64,000 nt of DNA, from contig OZ242312.1 of NCBI GenBank assembly GCA_965207805.1, forward strand, positions 2,108,001 to 2,172,000, written 5' to 3'. The DNA comes from Palauibacter sp965207805 (GTDB taxonomy: Bacteria > Gemmatimonadota > Gemmatimonadetes > Palauibacterales > Palauibacteraceae). Of this stretch, positions 34,803 through 44,188 are shown one piece after another. The notes under the pieces are model-generated. The model was not told the DNA's origin and ran no database searches. It worked only from the letters and a program-made list of their open reading frames with translations. How positions within the stretch are numbered: position 1 is the stretch's first letter; every line of letters begins with the position of its first letter. Position numbers and translations under genes: made by a program.

Positions 34803-35716
34803 GCCTCTCCTCCCTCTGCGCCATCGCCGGTCCCCGGAAGCTCCAATATCTGGTCCGGCGGGAGGTCCGCGTCCAGCCGCGCAGGATCGAGGCCCCGGAC
34901 CGCGGCAGCGGGCACCGGACCGATGAACTCGCATCCCGCGAGGGTCACACCCTCCGCCCGTGCGCCTTCCGCGACGCGCTCGTACACCGTATCGATCCCG
35001 GTCACGGCGTAGCGCGTCAGGTTCATGGACACCTGCGTCAATCCCCGTCGCCGAAGCGCGAATCCGAGCGCCCGGACATGCCGGAGCCCGCCGCTCGACT
35101 CCCGGATCGCCGCCGCGATGCGCCGAGCCGGCCCGGGATCTTCCGTATCGAGATTCACGTTGAAGCGCACAAGCGGTCCCCGCACCCCGACGGCCACGGC
35201 GCCCAGCGACGGATGAGGCGCCGGAGGACCGAGATCCGGCTTCCAGTCGGAGTCCGACATTTTCGCGGCCAAGCCCTCGAACTGCCCGGATCGGATGCCG
35301 GGAAGGGCGACCCGGTTCGGGTTCGTCGCCGCCCGTTCGTAGAGGAAGACGGGGACCCCGTGCCGCGCGGCCCACTCGGCGAAGGACCGGGCCGCGCGGA
35401 GCGCATCGACCTCGGGGCAACCCGGGCCACGCACGAAGGGAACGACATCCAGCGCGCCGATCCGGGGGTGCCGGCCCCGGTGCCGTCGAAGATCCACCTC
35501 CGCGGACACCGCCGCCGCGAGCGCGGTCGTCGCGCGGATGACGGCCGCCGGAGTCCCCCGGTAGGCGAGCACCATGCGATGGTGGTCCGGGTCGGCAGAT
35601 TCATGGAGGAGTTCGATGCCGTGAATCTCCTCGACCGCGGCCGCGAAGCGAGCCATCCTGAGTGGATCACGCCCCTCGCTCACGTTGGGCTCGCAGAGGA
35701 GCCACCCGGGGCTCAG
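34799..35716 (-). CDS. ftcD: Glutamate formimidoyltransferase (FtcD type), probable CTG start
   Basis: A 305-residue transferase that moves the formimino group from formiminoglutamate to tetrahydrofolate. Motifs are LLCEPNVSEGRDPLRMARFA near the start, PDHHRMVLAYRG, HPRIGALDVVPFV and VSMNLTRYAVTGID. The conserved CEPNVSEG is preceded only by the CTG at 35716, which overlaps the hutH stop (CTGA) exactly like the other junctions of this operon. The only standard start is a GTG at 35848, overlapping hutH by about 136 nt. The cyclodeaminase half of bifunctional FtcD is absent. Confidence 0.85.
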   Translation of the reverse strand: MSPGWLLCEPNVSEGRDPLRMARFAAAVEEIHGIELLHESADPDHHRMVLAYRGTPAAVIRATTALAAAVSAEVDLRRHRGRHPRIGALDVVPFVRGPGCPEVDALRAARSFAEWAARHGVPVFLYERAATNPNRVALPGIRSGQFEGLAAKMSDSDWKPDLGPPAPHPSLGAVAVGVRGPLVRFNVNLDTEDPGPARRIAAAIRESSGGLRHVRALGFALRRRGLTQVSMNLTRYAVTGIDTVYERVAEGARAEGVTLAGCEFIGPVPAAAVRGLDPARLDADLPPDQILELPGTGDGAEGGEA

Positions 35717-37332
35717 AGCGGCGCGGGGAGCCAGAGATCGCCCAGAGCCTCGGCGGCTGCCCGTTCCAGCGCCCCGGAGTCGACCGCGGCCTCCAGACGC
35801 GCGACATCCTCCGCCAGGGAGCGGTCTTCGATGACGGGAGGCACGCACTCGCGCACGGCATCGTATACGGCCCGCGTACCGACGCCCAGTCGATCCGGGC
35901 CGTCGGGGCGAAGGTGGACGGCCTGCGCGGCGCCCAGCAGTTCGATCGCGAGCACCGTGCGCGTGTTGTCGAGGATCTCACGCGTGTGCCGGGCCGCGTT
36001 GGCCCCCATGCTCACGTGGTCCTCCTGGTTCGCGCTCGTCGGGATCGAGTCGACGGAGTCCGGATGCGCGAGCGTCTTGTTGTCGGAGGCGAGCGCCGCC
36101 CCAGTGTACTGGAGCGACATCAGGCCACCCCGCAGCCCCGGCGACTCCACGAGCATGGCGGGAAGCCCCGCGGAGAGTTCGGGCGTCAGCATGCGGAACA
36201 TCCGGCGGTCCGACAGGCTCGCCACGTCCGCCAGCGCGATCCCCAGTGTGTCGAGCCACAGCGCCGGCCCGGCGCCGTGAAAATTCCCGCCCGAAACAAC
36301 CTCGCCCGTGTCCGGTCCGGCGGCGGGGAATACCAGCGGGTTGTCCGACACCGCATTGAGCGATGCTTCCACCCGCCCCCACAGGAATTCTGTCATGTCG
36401 TGAACCGGCCCGATGACCTGGGGCGTGCAGCGGAGGCTGTAGGCGTCCTGCACCCGGTCGGGGTCCGCGTCGACGAGCCCGCTGCCGGAGAGGAGCGAAC
36501 GGAGCCTCGCCGCCGTTGCGATCTGCCCCGGCTGGTTGTTCGCCTCGTGCAGCGCCGGGTTCAGCGCGGCCGAACAGGCCAGCAACCCCTCGAAGCTCAG
36601 CGCTGCCGCCAACTCCGCGTGGAGGAGCAGGCGTCGCGCGTCGTGGAGCTGCAGCGCGGCGCCCGCGACCATCATCGTCGTCCCGTTCGTCAGCGCCAGC
36701 CCTTCCTTGGCCTGCAGGCCCGGGCGGGAGATCCCGGCGGCGGCCATCGCGCTCGCCCCGTCCATGCGACGCCCCTCGAACCACGCCTCGCCACTGAAGG
36801 CCGCCGGGTCGTCGCCGGAATCGCCAGCCGGATCCGAATCGGAGGAACGGGTCGCGACCGCCGCCATGTGCGCGAGGGGGGCGAGGTCGCCGCTTGCCCC
36901 GAGCGAACCTTTGCCGGGCACCACCGGCGTGACGCCCCGGTTGAGCATCCGGACCAGCGTGTCGATGATCGCCGGGCGTACGCCCGAAGAGCCCAGCGCG
37001 AGAGAGTTCGCCCGCACGAGCAGCATCGCGCGCACCCAGTCCTCGGGCAGCGGGGCACCCGTCCCCGCCGCACACTTCAGGATCACGTTCCACGACAGGC
37101 GGGCCGCATCGGCGGCGGCGATGCGGGTTCCAGCGAGCGACCCGTAGCCGGTGGTGATCCCGTAGATCCGTACCCCGGGCCGGGCCAGCGCCTCCATTAC
37201 CGTGTTCCGACTCGCCTCCACGCGCGCTCGCGCATCCCCGTCGAGTTCCCGGACTAGCGATCCCCCGCGCGCCACGGCGACGACGTCGGGAATCGAGAGC
37301 TCCGGGGAGAGCGTGACGGCCGCCGCGTTCAT
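35713..37332 (-). CDS. hutH: Histidine ammonia-lyase
   Basis: A 539-residue lyase. The MIO-forming Ala-Ser-Gly triad is in GSLGASGDLAPLAH (about residue 148). Other family landmarks are YGITTGYGSLAGT, LALTNGTTMMV, SGGNFHGAGPAL and DSVDSIPTSANQEDHVSMGA. It removes ammonia from L-histidine to give urocanate, the first step of the pathway. The ATG overlaps the stop of the HemQ-like gene upstream by four bases (37329-37332) and the stop overlaps ftcD by four. Confidence 0.97.
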   Translation of the reverse strand: MNAAAVTLSPELSIPDVVAVARGGSLVRELDGDARARVEASRNTVMEALARPGVRIYGITTGYGSLAGTRIAAADAARLSWNVILKCAAGTGAPLPEDWVRAMLLVRANSLALGSSGVRPAIIDTLVRMLNRGVTPVVPGKGSLGASGDLAPLAHMAAVATRSSDSDPAGDSGDDPAAFSGEAWFEGRRMDGASAMAAAGISRPGLQAKEGLALTNGTTMMVAGAALQLHDARRLLLHAELAAALSFEGLLACSAALNPALHEANNQPGQIATAARLRSLLSGSGLVDADPDRVQDAYSLRCTPQVIGPVHDMTEFLWGRVEASLNAVSDNPLVFPAAGPDTGEVVSGGNFHGAGPALWLDTLGIALADVASLSDRRMFRMLTPELSAGLPAMLVESPGLRGGLMSLQYTGAALASDNKTLAHPDSVDSIPTSANQEDHVSMGANAARHTREILDNTRTVLAIELLGAAQAVHLRPDGPDRLGVGTRAVYDAVRECVPPVIEDRSLAEDVARLEAAVDSGALERAAAEALGDLWLPAPL

Positions 37333-38174
37333 GGCGCCGCCACCGACGAGAGCAGGCCTTCGAACTCGGCCCCGGCCATCCGCTTGCCGACCACGAAGGG
37401 ACCGAACTCCGCGTACTCCGCGCTTGCCTCGTCGTAGCGCATCTCGCTGATGATGGCCTTGAACTCGAGCGGATCCCCGGCCCAAAGCGTCACCGCCCAT
37501 TCCCAGTCGTCCAGCCCCATCGACCCGCTGATCACCTGAACGATCCGGCCCGCGAAGCGCCGTCCCAACCCGCCGTGCGCCGCCATCATCCCCGCCCGCT
37601 CGTCCAGCGAAAGCCTGTACCAGTTCTGTCCCGGGTTGCGCCGCTTGTCCATCGGGTAGTAGCAGACGTACGGCATGTGCTCCGGCTGTCTCGGTTCGAG
37701 CCGGCGCCCCACGTACGCTTTCCGACGCTCCTCCGCGAGGGCGTCCGCCAGGGCGGCGTCCCACGCCTCGCGGTCCCCCGGATCGACTCGTCCGGAAAGT
37801 TCCCGGGTCAGGGCGTAGAGACCCAACTCCACCACGGACACGTATTCTTCGCGGACAAGGACATGATCGCCCCAGGCGGAGAGCTTCATTTCACGCACCG
37901 CTTCAATGAGGCGGTCGAACGTGTCCCGGAAATGGAGGACGAGAAAATCGATCCCGCCCCCCGCGACGCGGTAGACGCCGGACCAGCCGGGCTCCGATCC
38001 GGCGGACCACTTCTCCGCCAGCGCGGCGAAGCTGCTCAGCGCAGCCCGGGCTTCCGCCGGATCCGCGCCCTTGAGGCCAGCCCAGTCGAGTTCGATCGAC
38101 TGATGAAGCACATACCAGCCCTCGAGAGAGGCAGGGGGGAGTTCGGAGGAATGCGGGAGCGGACGGCTCGTCAC
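37329..38174 (-). CDS. hemQ: Chlorite dismutase-family protein, HemQ/ChdC type
   Basis: A 281-residue protein. The landmarks MPYVCYYPMDKRRNPGQNWY, RAGMMAAHGGLGRRFAGRIV, GSMGLDDWEWAVTLWAGDPL and EMRYDEASAEYAEFGPFVVG are those of coproheme decarboxylase HemQ, the last enzyme of the coproporphyrin-dependent haem pathway. The heme-contacting His is in AAHGG and the Tyr in the NWYRL region. It is unexpectedly placed inside the hut operon, coupled to both neighbours. Function as ChdC assumes the coproporphyrin pathway in this organism. No other haem gene is visible here. Confidence 0.9.
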   Translation of the reverse strand: MTSRPLPHSSELPPASLEGWYVLHQSIELDWAGLKGADPAEARAALSSFAALAEKWSAGSEPGWSGVYRVAGGGIDFLVLHFRDTFDRLIEAVREMKLSAWGDHVLVREEYVSVVELGLYALTRELSGRVDPGDREAWDAALADALAEERRKAYVGRRLEPRQPEHMPYVCYYPMDKRRNPGQNWYRLSLDERAGMMAAHGGLGRRFAGRIVQVISGSMGLDDWEWAVTLWAGDPLEFKAIISEMRYDEASAEYAEFGPFVVGKRMAGAEFEGLLSSVAAP

Positions 38175-38773
38175 TTGAAGGGGCCGGCCAATCCCGGAAA
38201 ACGGTACACGATCACGCCGCTGTCGGCCGCGTTATCCACGTCCACGTGCCCCTTCACGACCATCTCCCGCAGGGCTTCCTCCACTTCCTCGAAGCTGAGG
38301 CCCGTGGCCAGCACGCCCTGCGTCACCGTCAGCAGTCCGCCGTTCGCCTGCGCGGCCTTCAGCAGGATCTGCTGCTTGGTGTCCGCCTTGGCGAGCTGCC
38401 GCGACGGGGCGGACGGCTCGGCGGCCCCGGCGAGGCGCGGGTGCGGCAGGTACCCGTCGCGAATGTTCGCCGTGCGGACGAGCCGCTTCATTCGGAAGAG
38501 GTCGAAGAACTGGCCGATGCCGAAGAGGCCCAGCGTGAGCAACCAGATGATGCCCGTGAAATACATCCCCAGATAGAAGCGATGGATGCCGCACGCACCC
38601 ACGAGGGCGCAACACCAGAGGGCGAAGCCGACCCCGTTGGTATACCGGTCGCCGGTGTCGGGCGTCTGTTCCGCCGGTGGCTGGGGGGGAGCCGCGACGA
38701 GCGGCACGACGGCGTACGGAGGTGCCGGGCCCTCGGGGCCGCCGCGGCCGGGTTCGTTGGGCTGTTCGGTCAT
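38171..38773 (-). CDS. TM2 domain-containing membrane protein
   Basis: A 200-residue protein. A proline-rich cytoplasmic head precedes a TM2 domain: NGVGFALWCCALVGACGIHR, FYLGMYFTGIIWLLTLGLFG, then IGQFFDLFRM. The C-terminal part (QILLKAAQANGGLLTVTQGV, then LATGLSFEEVEEALREMVVK) looks like a small winged-helix-like domain. It is the first gene of the minus-strand operon and its stop overlaps hemQ by four bases. TM2 proteins have no agreed function. Its position suggests a role linked to hemQ or transport, but this is unsupported. Confidence 0.85.
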   Translation of the reverse strand: MTEQPNEPGRGGPEGPAPPYAVVPLVAAPPQPPAEQTPDTGDRYTNGVGFALWCCALVGACGIHRFYLGMYFTGIIWLLTLGLFGIGQFFDLFRMKRLVRTANIRDGYLPHPRLAGAAEPSAPSRQLAKADTKQQILLKAAQANGGLLTVTQGVLATGLSFEEVEEALREMVVKGHVDVDNAADSGVIVYRFPGLAGPFK

Positions 38774-38918
38774 CGCTCGCTCGTACGCGCCGGTCACTCC
38801 GGAGGTTTCCTCTCTACAGAGAGGCACGTTACCACGGAGACCGCACCGCCGCACCCTGCCGAATCCGCCGCCTGCCCGACGACGCTGCCGGCGACTCGCA
38901 AGGGACACGCCTTTCCTC

Positions 38919-38924
38919 TAGATT
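38919..38924 (+). promoter_or_regulatory. Possible -10 box for tRNA-His
   Basis: TAGATT at 38919-38924, about 40 bp before the tRNA-His start. A weak -35-like TCGCAA lies 17 bp upstream at 38896-38901. The region 38774-38963 divides the divergent TM2 operon from tRNA-His and holds no gene. Confidence 0.3.
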
Positions 38925-38963
38925 GCCGTGCTCGCAGCCCCGCGACGGGGCGCGAACGACGCG

Positions 38964-39037
38964 GTGGGCGTAGCTCAGGTGGTCAGAGCGCCAGGTTGTG
39001 GCCCTGGAGGTCGCGGGTTCGAATCCCGTCGCTCACC
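38964..39037 (+). tRNA. tRNA-His (anticodon GUG)
   Basis: The acceptor arm GTGGGCG pairs with CGCTCAC, with one G-T wobble. The discriminator is C at 39037 and an additional G lies at 38963 (the usual G-1 of tRNA-His). The anticodon stem CCAGG/CCTGG surrounds the loop TTGTGGC, so the anticodon is GTG. The T arm CGGG TTCGAAT CCCG is standard. No CCA is encoded. It lies 318 bp before 16S rRNA on the same strand. Confidence 0.95.
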
Positions 39038-39090
39038 CCTCTCCATTTTTGTGCGTTCCAAAGGGCGGTCTCCCGACCCCTCGCGGAACA

Positions 39091-39119
39091 TTGACAAGCT
39101 GTCCCCGGTTGGGTAGCCT
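39091..39119 (+). promoter_or_regulatory. Candidate promoter for the 16S rRNA transcript
   Basis: A perfect -35 TTGACA at 39091-39096 and a -10-like TAGCCT at 39114-39119 with a 17-bp spacer. Transcription would start near 39126, before the left processing arm at 39165, which must be transcribed. A second TTGACA (39162-39167) has no -10 partner and overlaps the processing stem. Confidence 0.45.
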
Positions 39120-39128
39120 TGGGGTCCT

Positions 39129-39163
39129 CGCGGGAGGGCGTGCGCCCTTCCGCGATGCTTTTT
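39129..39163 (+). terminator. Intrinsic-terminator-like hairpin before the 16S leader
   Basis: A 12-bp stem with arms CGCGGGAGGGCG (39129-39140) and CGCCCTTCCGCG (39143-39154), one wobble pair, followed by a T-run at 39159-39163. It could end the tRNA-His transcript. However, it starts within a few bases of the predicted 16S start site, so it may instead be a leader hairpin or attenuator. Confidence 0.55.
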
Positions 39164-39164
39164 G

Positions 39165-39186
39165 ACAAGAAGGTGTGAGTGACTTG
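39165..39186 (+). repeat. Left arm of the 16S RNase III processing stalk
   Basis: Positions 39165-39186 (ACAAGAAGGTG, a 2-nt bulge, then AGTGACTTG) are complementary to 40960-40979. The 20-bp stem closes a loop that contains the whole 16S gene, as in RNase III-processed pre-16S. Confidence 0.8.
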
Positions 39187-39354
39187 TGGGCCCGATTGAG
39201 AGCCATGGGCATCACTTCTCGTGGCTCGATGGGAAACCAAAGTGATTTCCGAACGTGAACCCCCGACGGTCTTGCGGCCGGACGGGGTGCTCTGCGTTCA
39301 ACCAGGTCTCGAGTGCCGGTTCGGTTTCGGCCGGCCGCACTCAAACCAAATTCT

Positions 39355-40916
<1,562 letters not shown>

Positions 40917-40925
40917 GGGAGATGT

Positions 40926-40942
40926 CCTTTCGATGAGAAAGG
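40926..40942 (+). other. Short hairpin after 16S
   Basis: CCTTTC (40926-40931) pairs with GAAAGG (40937-40942) around a 5-nt loop. It sits between the 16S 3' end and the right processing arm and may help define 3' trimming. There is no T-run. Confidence 0.5.
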
Positions 40943-40959
40943 CGCACCTGGACCTCCTG

Positions 40960-40979
40960 CAAGTCACTCACCTTCTTGT
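40960..40979 (+). repeat. Right arm of the 16S RNase III processing stalk
   Basis: This segment is the reverse complement of 39165-39186 apart from a 2-nt bulge. It lies 47 bp after the 16S 3' end and 48 bp before the era ATG, so the 16S unit is closed on itself. Confidence 0.8.
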
Positions 40980-40987
40980 TAAACCTT

Positions 40988-41003
40988 CCGGCGCCATCGC
41001 CGG
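40988..41003 (+). other. GC-rich hairpin between the 16S stalk and era
   Basis: CCGGCG (40988-40993) and CGCCGG (40998-41003) form a 6-bp stem with the loop CCAT. There is no T-run after it, so it would not be a strong intrinsic terminator. It ends 24 bp before the era ATG and could affect era translation. Confidence 0.45.
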
Positions 41004-41027
41004 CCTGCTCCAACCCGTGGTCCGTCC

Positions 41028-41924
41028 ATGACGTTCAGGGCCGGTTTCGTCGCCATCGTCGGACTTCCCAACGTCGGAAAGTCCACGCTGCTCAACGCGT
41101 TCCTCGGAGAGCGGCTCGCGGCCGTGACGCCGAGGGCCCAGACGACGCAGCGGCGACTCCTTGGGATCTACTCGGACGAAGCCTCGCAGGCCGTGTTCAT
41201 CGACACGCCCGGCCTCCTCGAGCCTCGCTACACGCTGCATCGATCGATGAGGGAAGAGGCGCTTTCGGCGCTGGAAGACGCGGATCTCGTGCTCGCCGTG
41301 GCGGACGCGGGGTTCGCACCCAGCCTCGACTGGGCCGGCGAGTTCGCGCACTCGGTCCGTGTCCCGAAGCTCCTCTGCCTCAACAAGATCGACCGGGTCG
41401 AGAAGTCCGGCCGGGAGGAGCTTCGGGCCCGATTCGCGAGCGGCCACTGGGATGCCGTGTACGGGACGTGCGCGACGAAGCACGAGGGAGTGCCGAAGCT
41501 GCTCGAAGCCCTGTCCGCGCTACTGCCGGAGTCGCCGCCCCTGTACCCCGTGGACGAACTCTCCGACGCGCCGGAACGGCACTTCGTCGCGGAAATGATC
41601 CGGGAAACGTGTCTGGAGGAACTGGCGGACGAAGTACCATACGCGGTGGCCATCCGGATCGAGGAATTCCGCGAGCGGAAGGGGGGCAAACCGACATACA
41701 TCGAGGCCCTGATCCATGTGGAGAAGGAATCCCAGAAGGGCATCGTCGTGGGAGCGGGCGGAAGGACGATCCGGAAGCTCGGGACCCGCTCCCGCCTGAA
41801 GATCGAACGCTTCCTCGGTCGGCGGGTCTACCTCCAGCTCCGCGTCAAGGTCCTCCCGAACTGGCGGAAGAAAACACACCATCTTAGGGTGCTCGGTTTC
41901 CGGGTTCCCGCGCAGGAGAACTGA
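41028..41924 (+). CDS. era: GTPase Era
   Basis: A 298-residue Era with all GTPase motifs: G1 GLPNVGKST (residues ~11-19), G3 DTPGLLEP (~64), G4 NKIDR (~124) and G5 in the TCATKHEG region. The C-terminal KH domain carries GIVVGAGGRTIRKLGTRSR. Era binds the 3' end of 16S rRNA (GAUCA plus anti-Shine-Dalgarno) to check 30S maturation. Here the gene is the first after 16S, 114 bp from its end and with no clear promoter, so read-through from the rRNA transcript is possible. The stop overlaps the next ATG (TGATG). Confidence 0.97.
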   Translation: MTFRAGFVAIVGLPNVGKSTLLNAFLGERLAAVTPRAQTTQRRLLGIYSDEASQAVFIDTPGLLEPRYTLHRSMREEALSALEDADLVLAVADAGFAPSLDWAGEFAHSVRVPKLLCLNKIDRVEKSGREELRARFASGHWDAVYGTCATKHEGVPKLLEALSALLPESPPLYPVDELSDAPERHFVAEMIRETCLEELADEVPYAVAIRIEEFRERKGGKPTYIEALIHVEKESQKGIVVGAGGRTIRKLGTRSRLKIERFLGRRVYLQLRVKVLPNWRKKTHHLRVLGFRVPAQEN

Positions 41925-42097
41925 TGCCCCTCGACGACAGACTGCTCGAGATCCTCGCCTGCCCCAAGTGCAAGGGCGAGCTGGAATACCGGCTGGGGGA
42001 CGGTGAAGAAGCGCTCCTGTGCCACGCTTGTCGTCTGAGATACGAAGTCGACGACGGGATTCCGATCATGCTCATCGACGAGGCGAAGCCTCTCTGA
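41924..42097 (+). CDS. Trm112/UPF0434-like zinc-ribbon protein
   Basis: A 57-residue protein, starting at an ATG that overlaps the era stop. It reads LLEILACPKCKGELEYRLG, then ALLCHACRLRYEV and DDGIPIMLIDEAKP: two CxxC-type pairs and the closing GIPxMLxDEA motif that define the UPF0434/Trm112 family (YcaR). Relatives act as small partners of methyltransferases or as zinc chaperones. The terminal four bases overlap the probable rnr start (CTGA). Confidence 0.88.
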   Translation: MPLDDRLLEILACPKCKGELEYRLGDGEEALLCHACRLRYEVDDGIPIMLIDEAKPL

Positions 42098-44064
42098 CCC
42101 CCCGCGGACGCGACCGGGGCCGCCGCCGATCCCGGGGCCCCCGCCGATCGCGAGGTGGCCGGCGAATCAGCGGACGGTTGCAACGGATCGAGAGCGGCGC
42201 GGCCTTCGTCATTCCGGACGAGGGGGACGAGGACATCTTCGTCCGCGCCCGCGATCTCGGCACGGCCGTGGACGGCGACCGCGTCACGGTGCGGATCGAA
42301 GACCGCGGACGGCGCGGACCCCGGGGAACCATCATCGAGGTCCTCGACCGCGCTCGATCGCACGTTGTCGGTGTCTTCCACCGCGAACGCGGGCATGGCT
42401 GGCTCGGCTCGACCCAGCCGAAGCTCGGGATCGACGTGTTCATCCCGGCGCGCGAGCGCGGAGAGGCCGAGTCCGGCGACCTCGTGGTCGTCAAAGTCAC
42501 GGACTGGGGGGAAGAGGGTCCGGGCCCCGCGGGCCGCGTCGAGCGCGTGCTCGGGCCGTCCGGGGATCCCGCCGTGGCGGTGCTCGCGATCCAGGCGGCG
42601 TACGGGATCCAGGATGCGTTCCCTGAAGCTGTCGAGAAGGCGGCGGCGGCGCTGGCCGCGCGGGGGATCCGGCCGGCCGATCTCGCCGGGCGCGAGGATT
42701 GTCGGAGCGACCGTGTGATCACGATCGATCCCGGGGACGCCCGCGACCACGATGACGCGATCTCCATCGAGCGGCTCGCGGGGGGCGTGGCGCGGATCGG
42801 GATTCACATCGCGGACGTATCGCACTACGTGCGGGAGGGCGACGGGCTCGACACGGAAGCCTGGGAGCGCGGCACGAGCGTCTACCTCGTGGATCGTGTG
42901 CTGCCCATGCTGCCCCATGCCCTGTCGAGCGACCTCTGCTCGCTCGTGCCCGGCGAAGATCGGCTGACGCTGGCCGCTTTCCTCACTGTCGATCGCCGGG
43001 GAGCGCTCCACGGGACGCGCTTCGCCCGGGCCGTCATCCGAAGCGCCCATCGGCTCTCCTACGAAGAGGCGCAGGATGCGATCGACGGCAGGAACACTCC
43101 GGCGACGGAGCGGGATCCGGCCCTGTCCGAAGATCTTCGGGCGTTGCTGGAGGTGAGCCGAAGCTTCCGTCGGCGGCGCAGGGCGCGCGGCAGCCTCGAC
43201 TTCGACCTGCCGGAGTCCAGGGTCGTACTCGACGAGGAGGGGGCTCCCGTCGATGTACGGCGGCGCGAGCGGCTCGATTCGCACCGGCTCATCGAAGATC
43301 TGATGATCGCCGCGAACGAAGCGGTGGCGAGCTGGGCGATCGAGCAGGGGGTGCCCGTACTCTACCGAATACACGAGGAACCGAACCCCGAGAAGCTCGA
43401 CACGCTGCGCCTCCTCGCCGGCGAATTCGGGCTCTCCTTCCCGGAGCGGAACCCGCGCCCGCGCGACTTCCAGCGCCTGCTCGACGCGGTGAAGGGCAGG
43501 GTGGAGGAGCCGATCATCTCGGTCCAGGTGCTGCGAAGTCTCGCCAAGGCCCGCTACGAGACGCGCAACGAGGGCCATTACGGCCTCGCTTCGCCGGCGT
43601 ACCTCCACTTCACCTCGCCCATCCGGCGGTACCCGGACCTCGTCGTCCACCGGCAACTGGCTCGCTGGCTGACGGACGCCGGCAGCGTTCGCGACATCAG
43701 CCCCGACTGGCTCTCGGCGACCGCCCGGCACGCCTCGGCACGCGAAGAGAACGCGGCCCGCGCGGAGCGGGACTCGGTGGAACTCAAGAAGGTCGAGTTC
43801 ATGGAACGGCATGTCGGCGATCACTTCGACGGGACGATCAGCGCCACAGCCCGCTTCGGCTTCTTCGTCCGGCTCGACGCGTATGACGTCGAAGGGCTCG
43901 TCCATGTGAGCCGCCTCGCGGGAGACCACTACGTACACGACCGGAAGAAGCACGCCCTCCGCGGCCGTCGCACGCGGAGGAGTTACCGGCTCGGGGACGC
44001 GGTGGCGGTCCAGGTCGTCCGCGTGGATCGCGACGCACGGCGGGTCGATTTCGCCCTCGTGTAA
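42094..44064 (+). CDS. rnr: Ribonuclease R, probable CTG start
   Basis: About 656 residues. After a short basic head comes the cold-shock domain (GRLQRIESGAAFVIPDEGDE, then DIFVRA). The RNB catalytic core has the metal-binding aspartates in ITIDPGDARDHDDAISIERL, and LMIAANEAVASW and HFTSPIRRYPDLVVHRQL follow. A C-terminal S1 domain (FDGTISATARFGFFVRLDAY) closes the protein. The start is CTG at 42094 in the CTGA overlap with the upstream stop; standard starts exist only at GTG 42019 or TTG 42028, inside the upstream gene. RNase R degrades structured RNA, including rRNA fragments, which suits the era/16S neighbourhood. Confidence 0.92.
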   Translation: MTPRGRDRGRRRSRGPRRSRGGRRISGRLQRIESGAAFVIPDEGDEDIFVRARDLGTAVDGDRVTVRIEDRGRRGPRGTIIEVLDRARSHVVGVFHRERGHGWLGSTQPKLGIDVFIPARERGEAESGDLVVVKVTDWGEEGPGPAGRVERVLGPSGDPAVAVLAIQAAYGIQDAFPEAVEKAAAALAARGIRPADLAGREDCRSDRVITIDPGDARDHDDAISIERLAGGVARIGIHIADVSHYVREGDGLDTEAWERGTSVYLVDRVLPMLPHALSSDLCSLVPGEDRLTLAAFLTVDRRGALHGTRFARAVIRSAHRLSYEEAQDAIDGRNTPATERDPALSEDLRALLEVSRSFRRRRRARGSLDFDLPESRVVLDEEGAPVDVRRRERLDSHRLIEDLMIAANEAVASWAIEQGVPVLYRIHEEPNPEKLDTLRLLAGEFGLSFPERNPRPRDFQRLLDAVKGRVEEPIISVQVLRSLAKARYETRNEGHYGLASPAYLHFTSPIRRYPDLVVHRQLARWLTDAGSVRDISPDWLSATARHASAREENAARAERDSVELKKVEFMERHVGDHFDGTISATARFGFFVRLDAYDVEGLVHVSRLAGDHYVHDRKKHALRGRRTRRSYRLGDAVAVQVVRVDRDARRVDFALV

Positions 44065-44188
44065 CGCGGCTCTCGAAAGTTCGCCTTCCGCGGGGAAACG
44101 TGGTCTATTTACGCCCGGCGTGGTTCGGAGACACCACGGCATCACACCCCATACGGACTTGGCGTCGCGCGGAGGGACTGGAGCCGGA

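Noticed and set aside
41884..44145. 753-codon frame opposite rnr
   Set aside because: Antisense to a full RNase R; no motif and no ribosome binding site.
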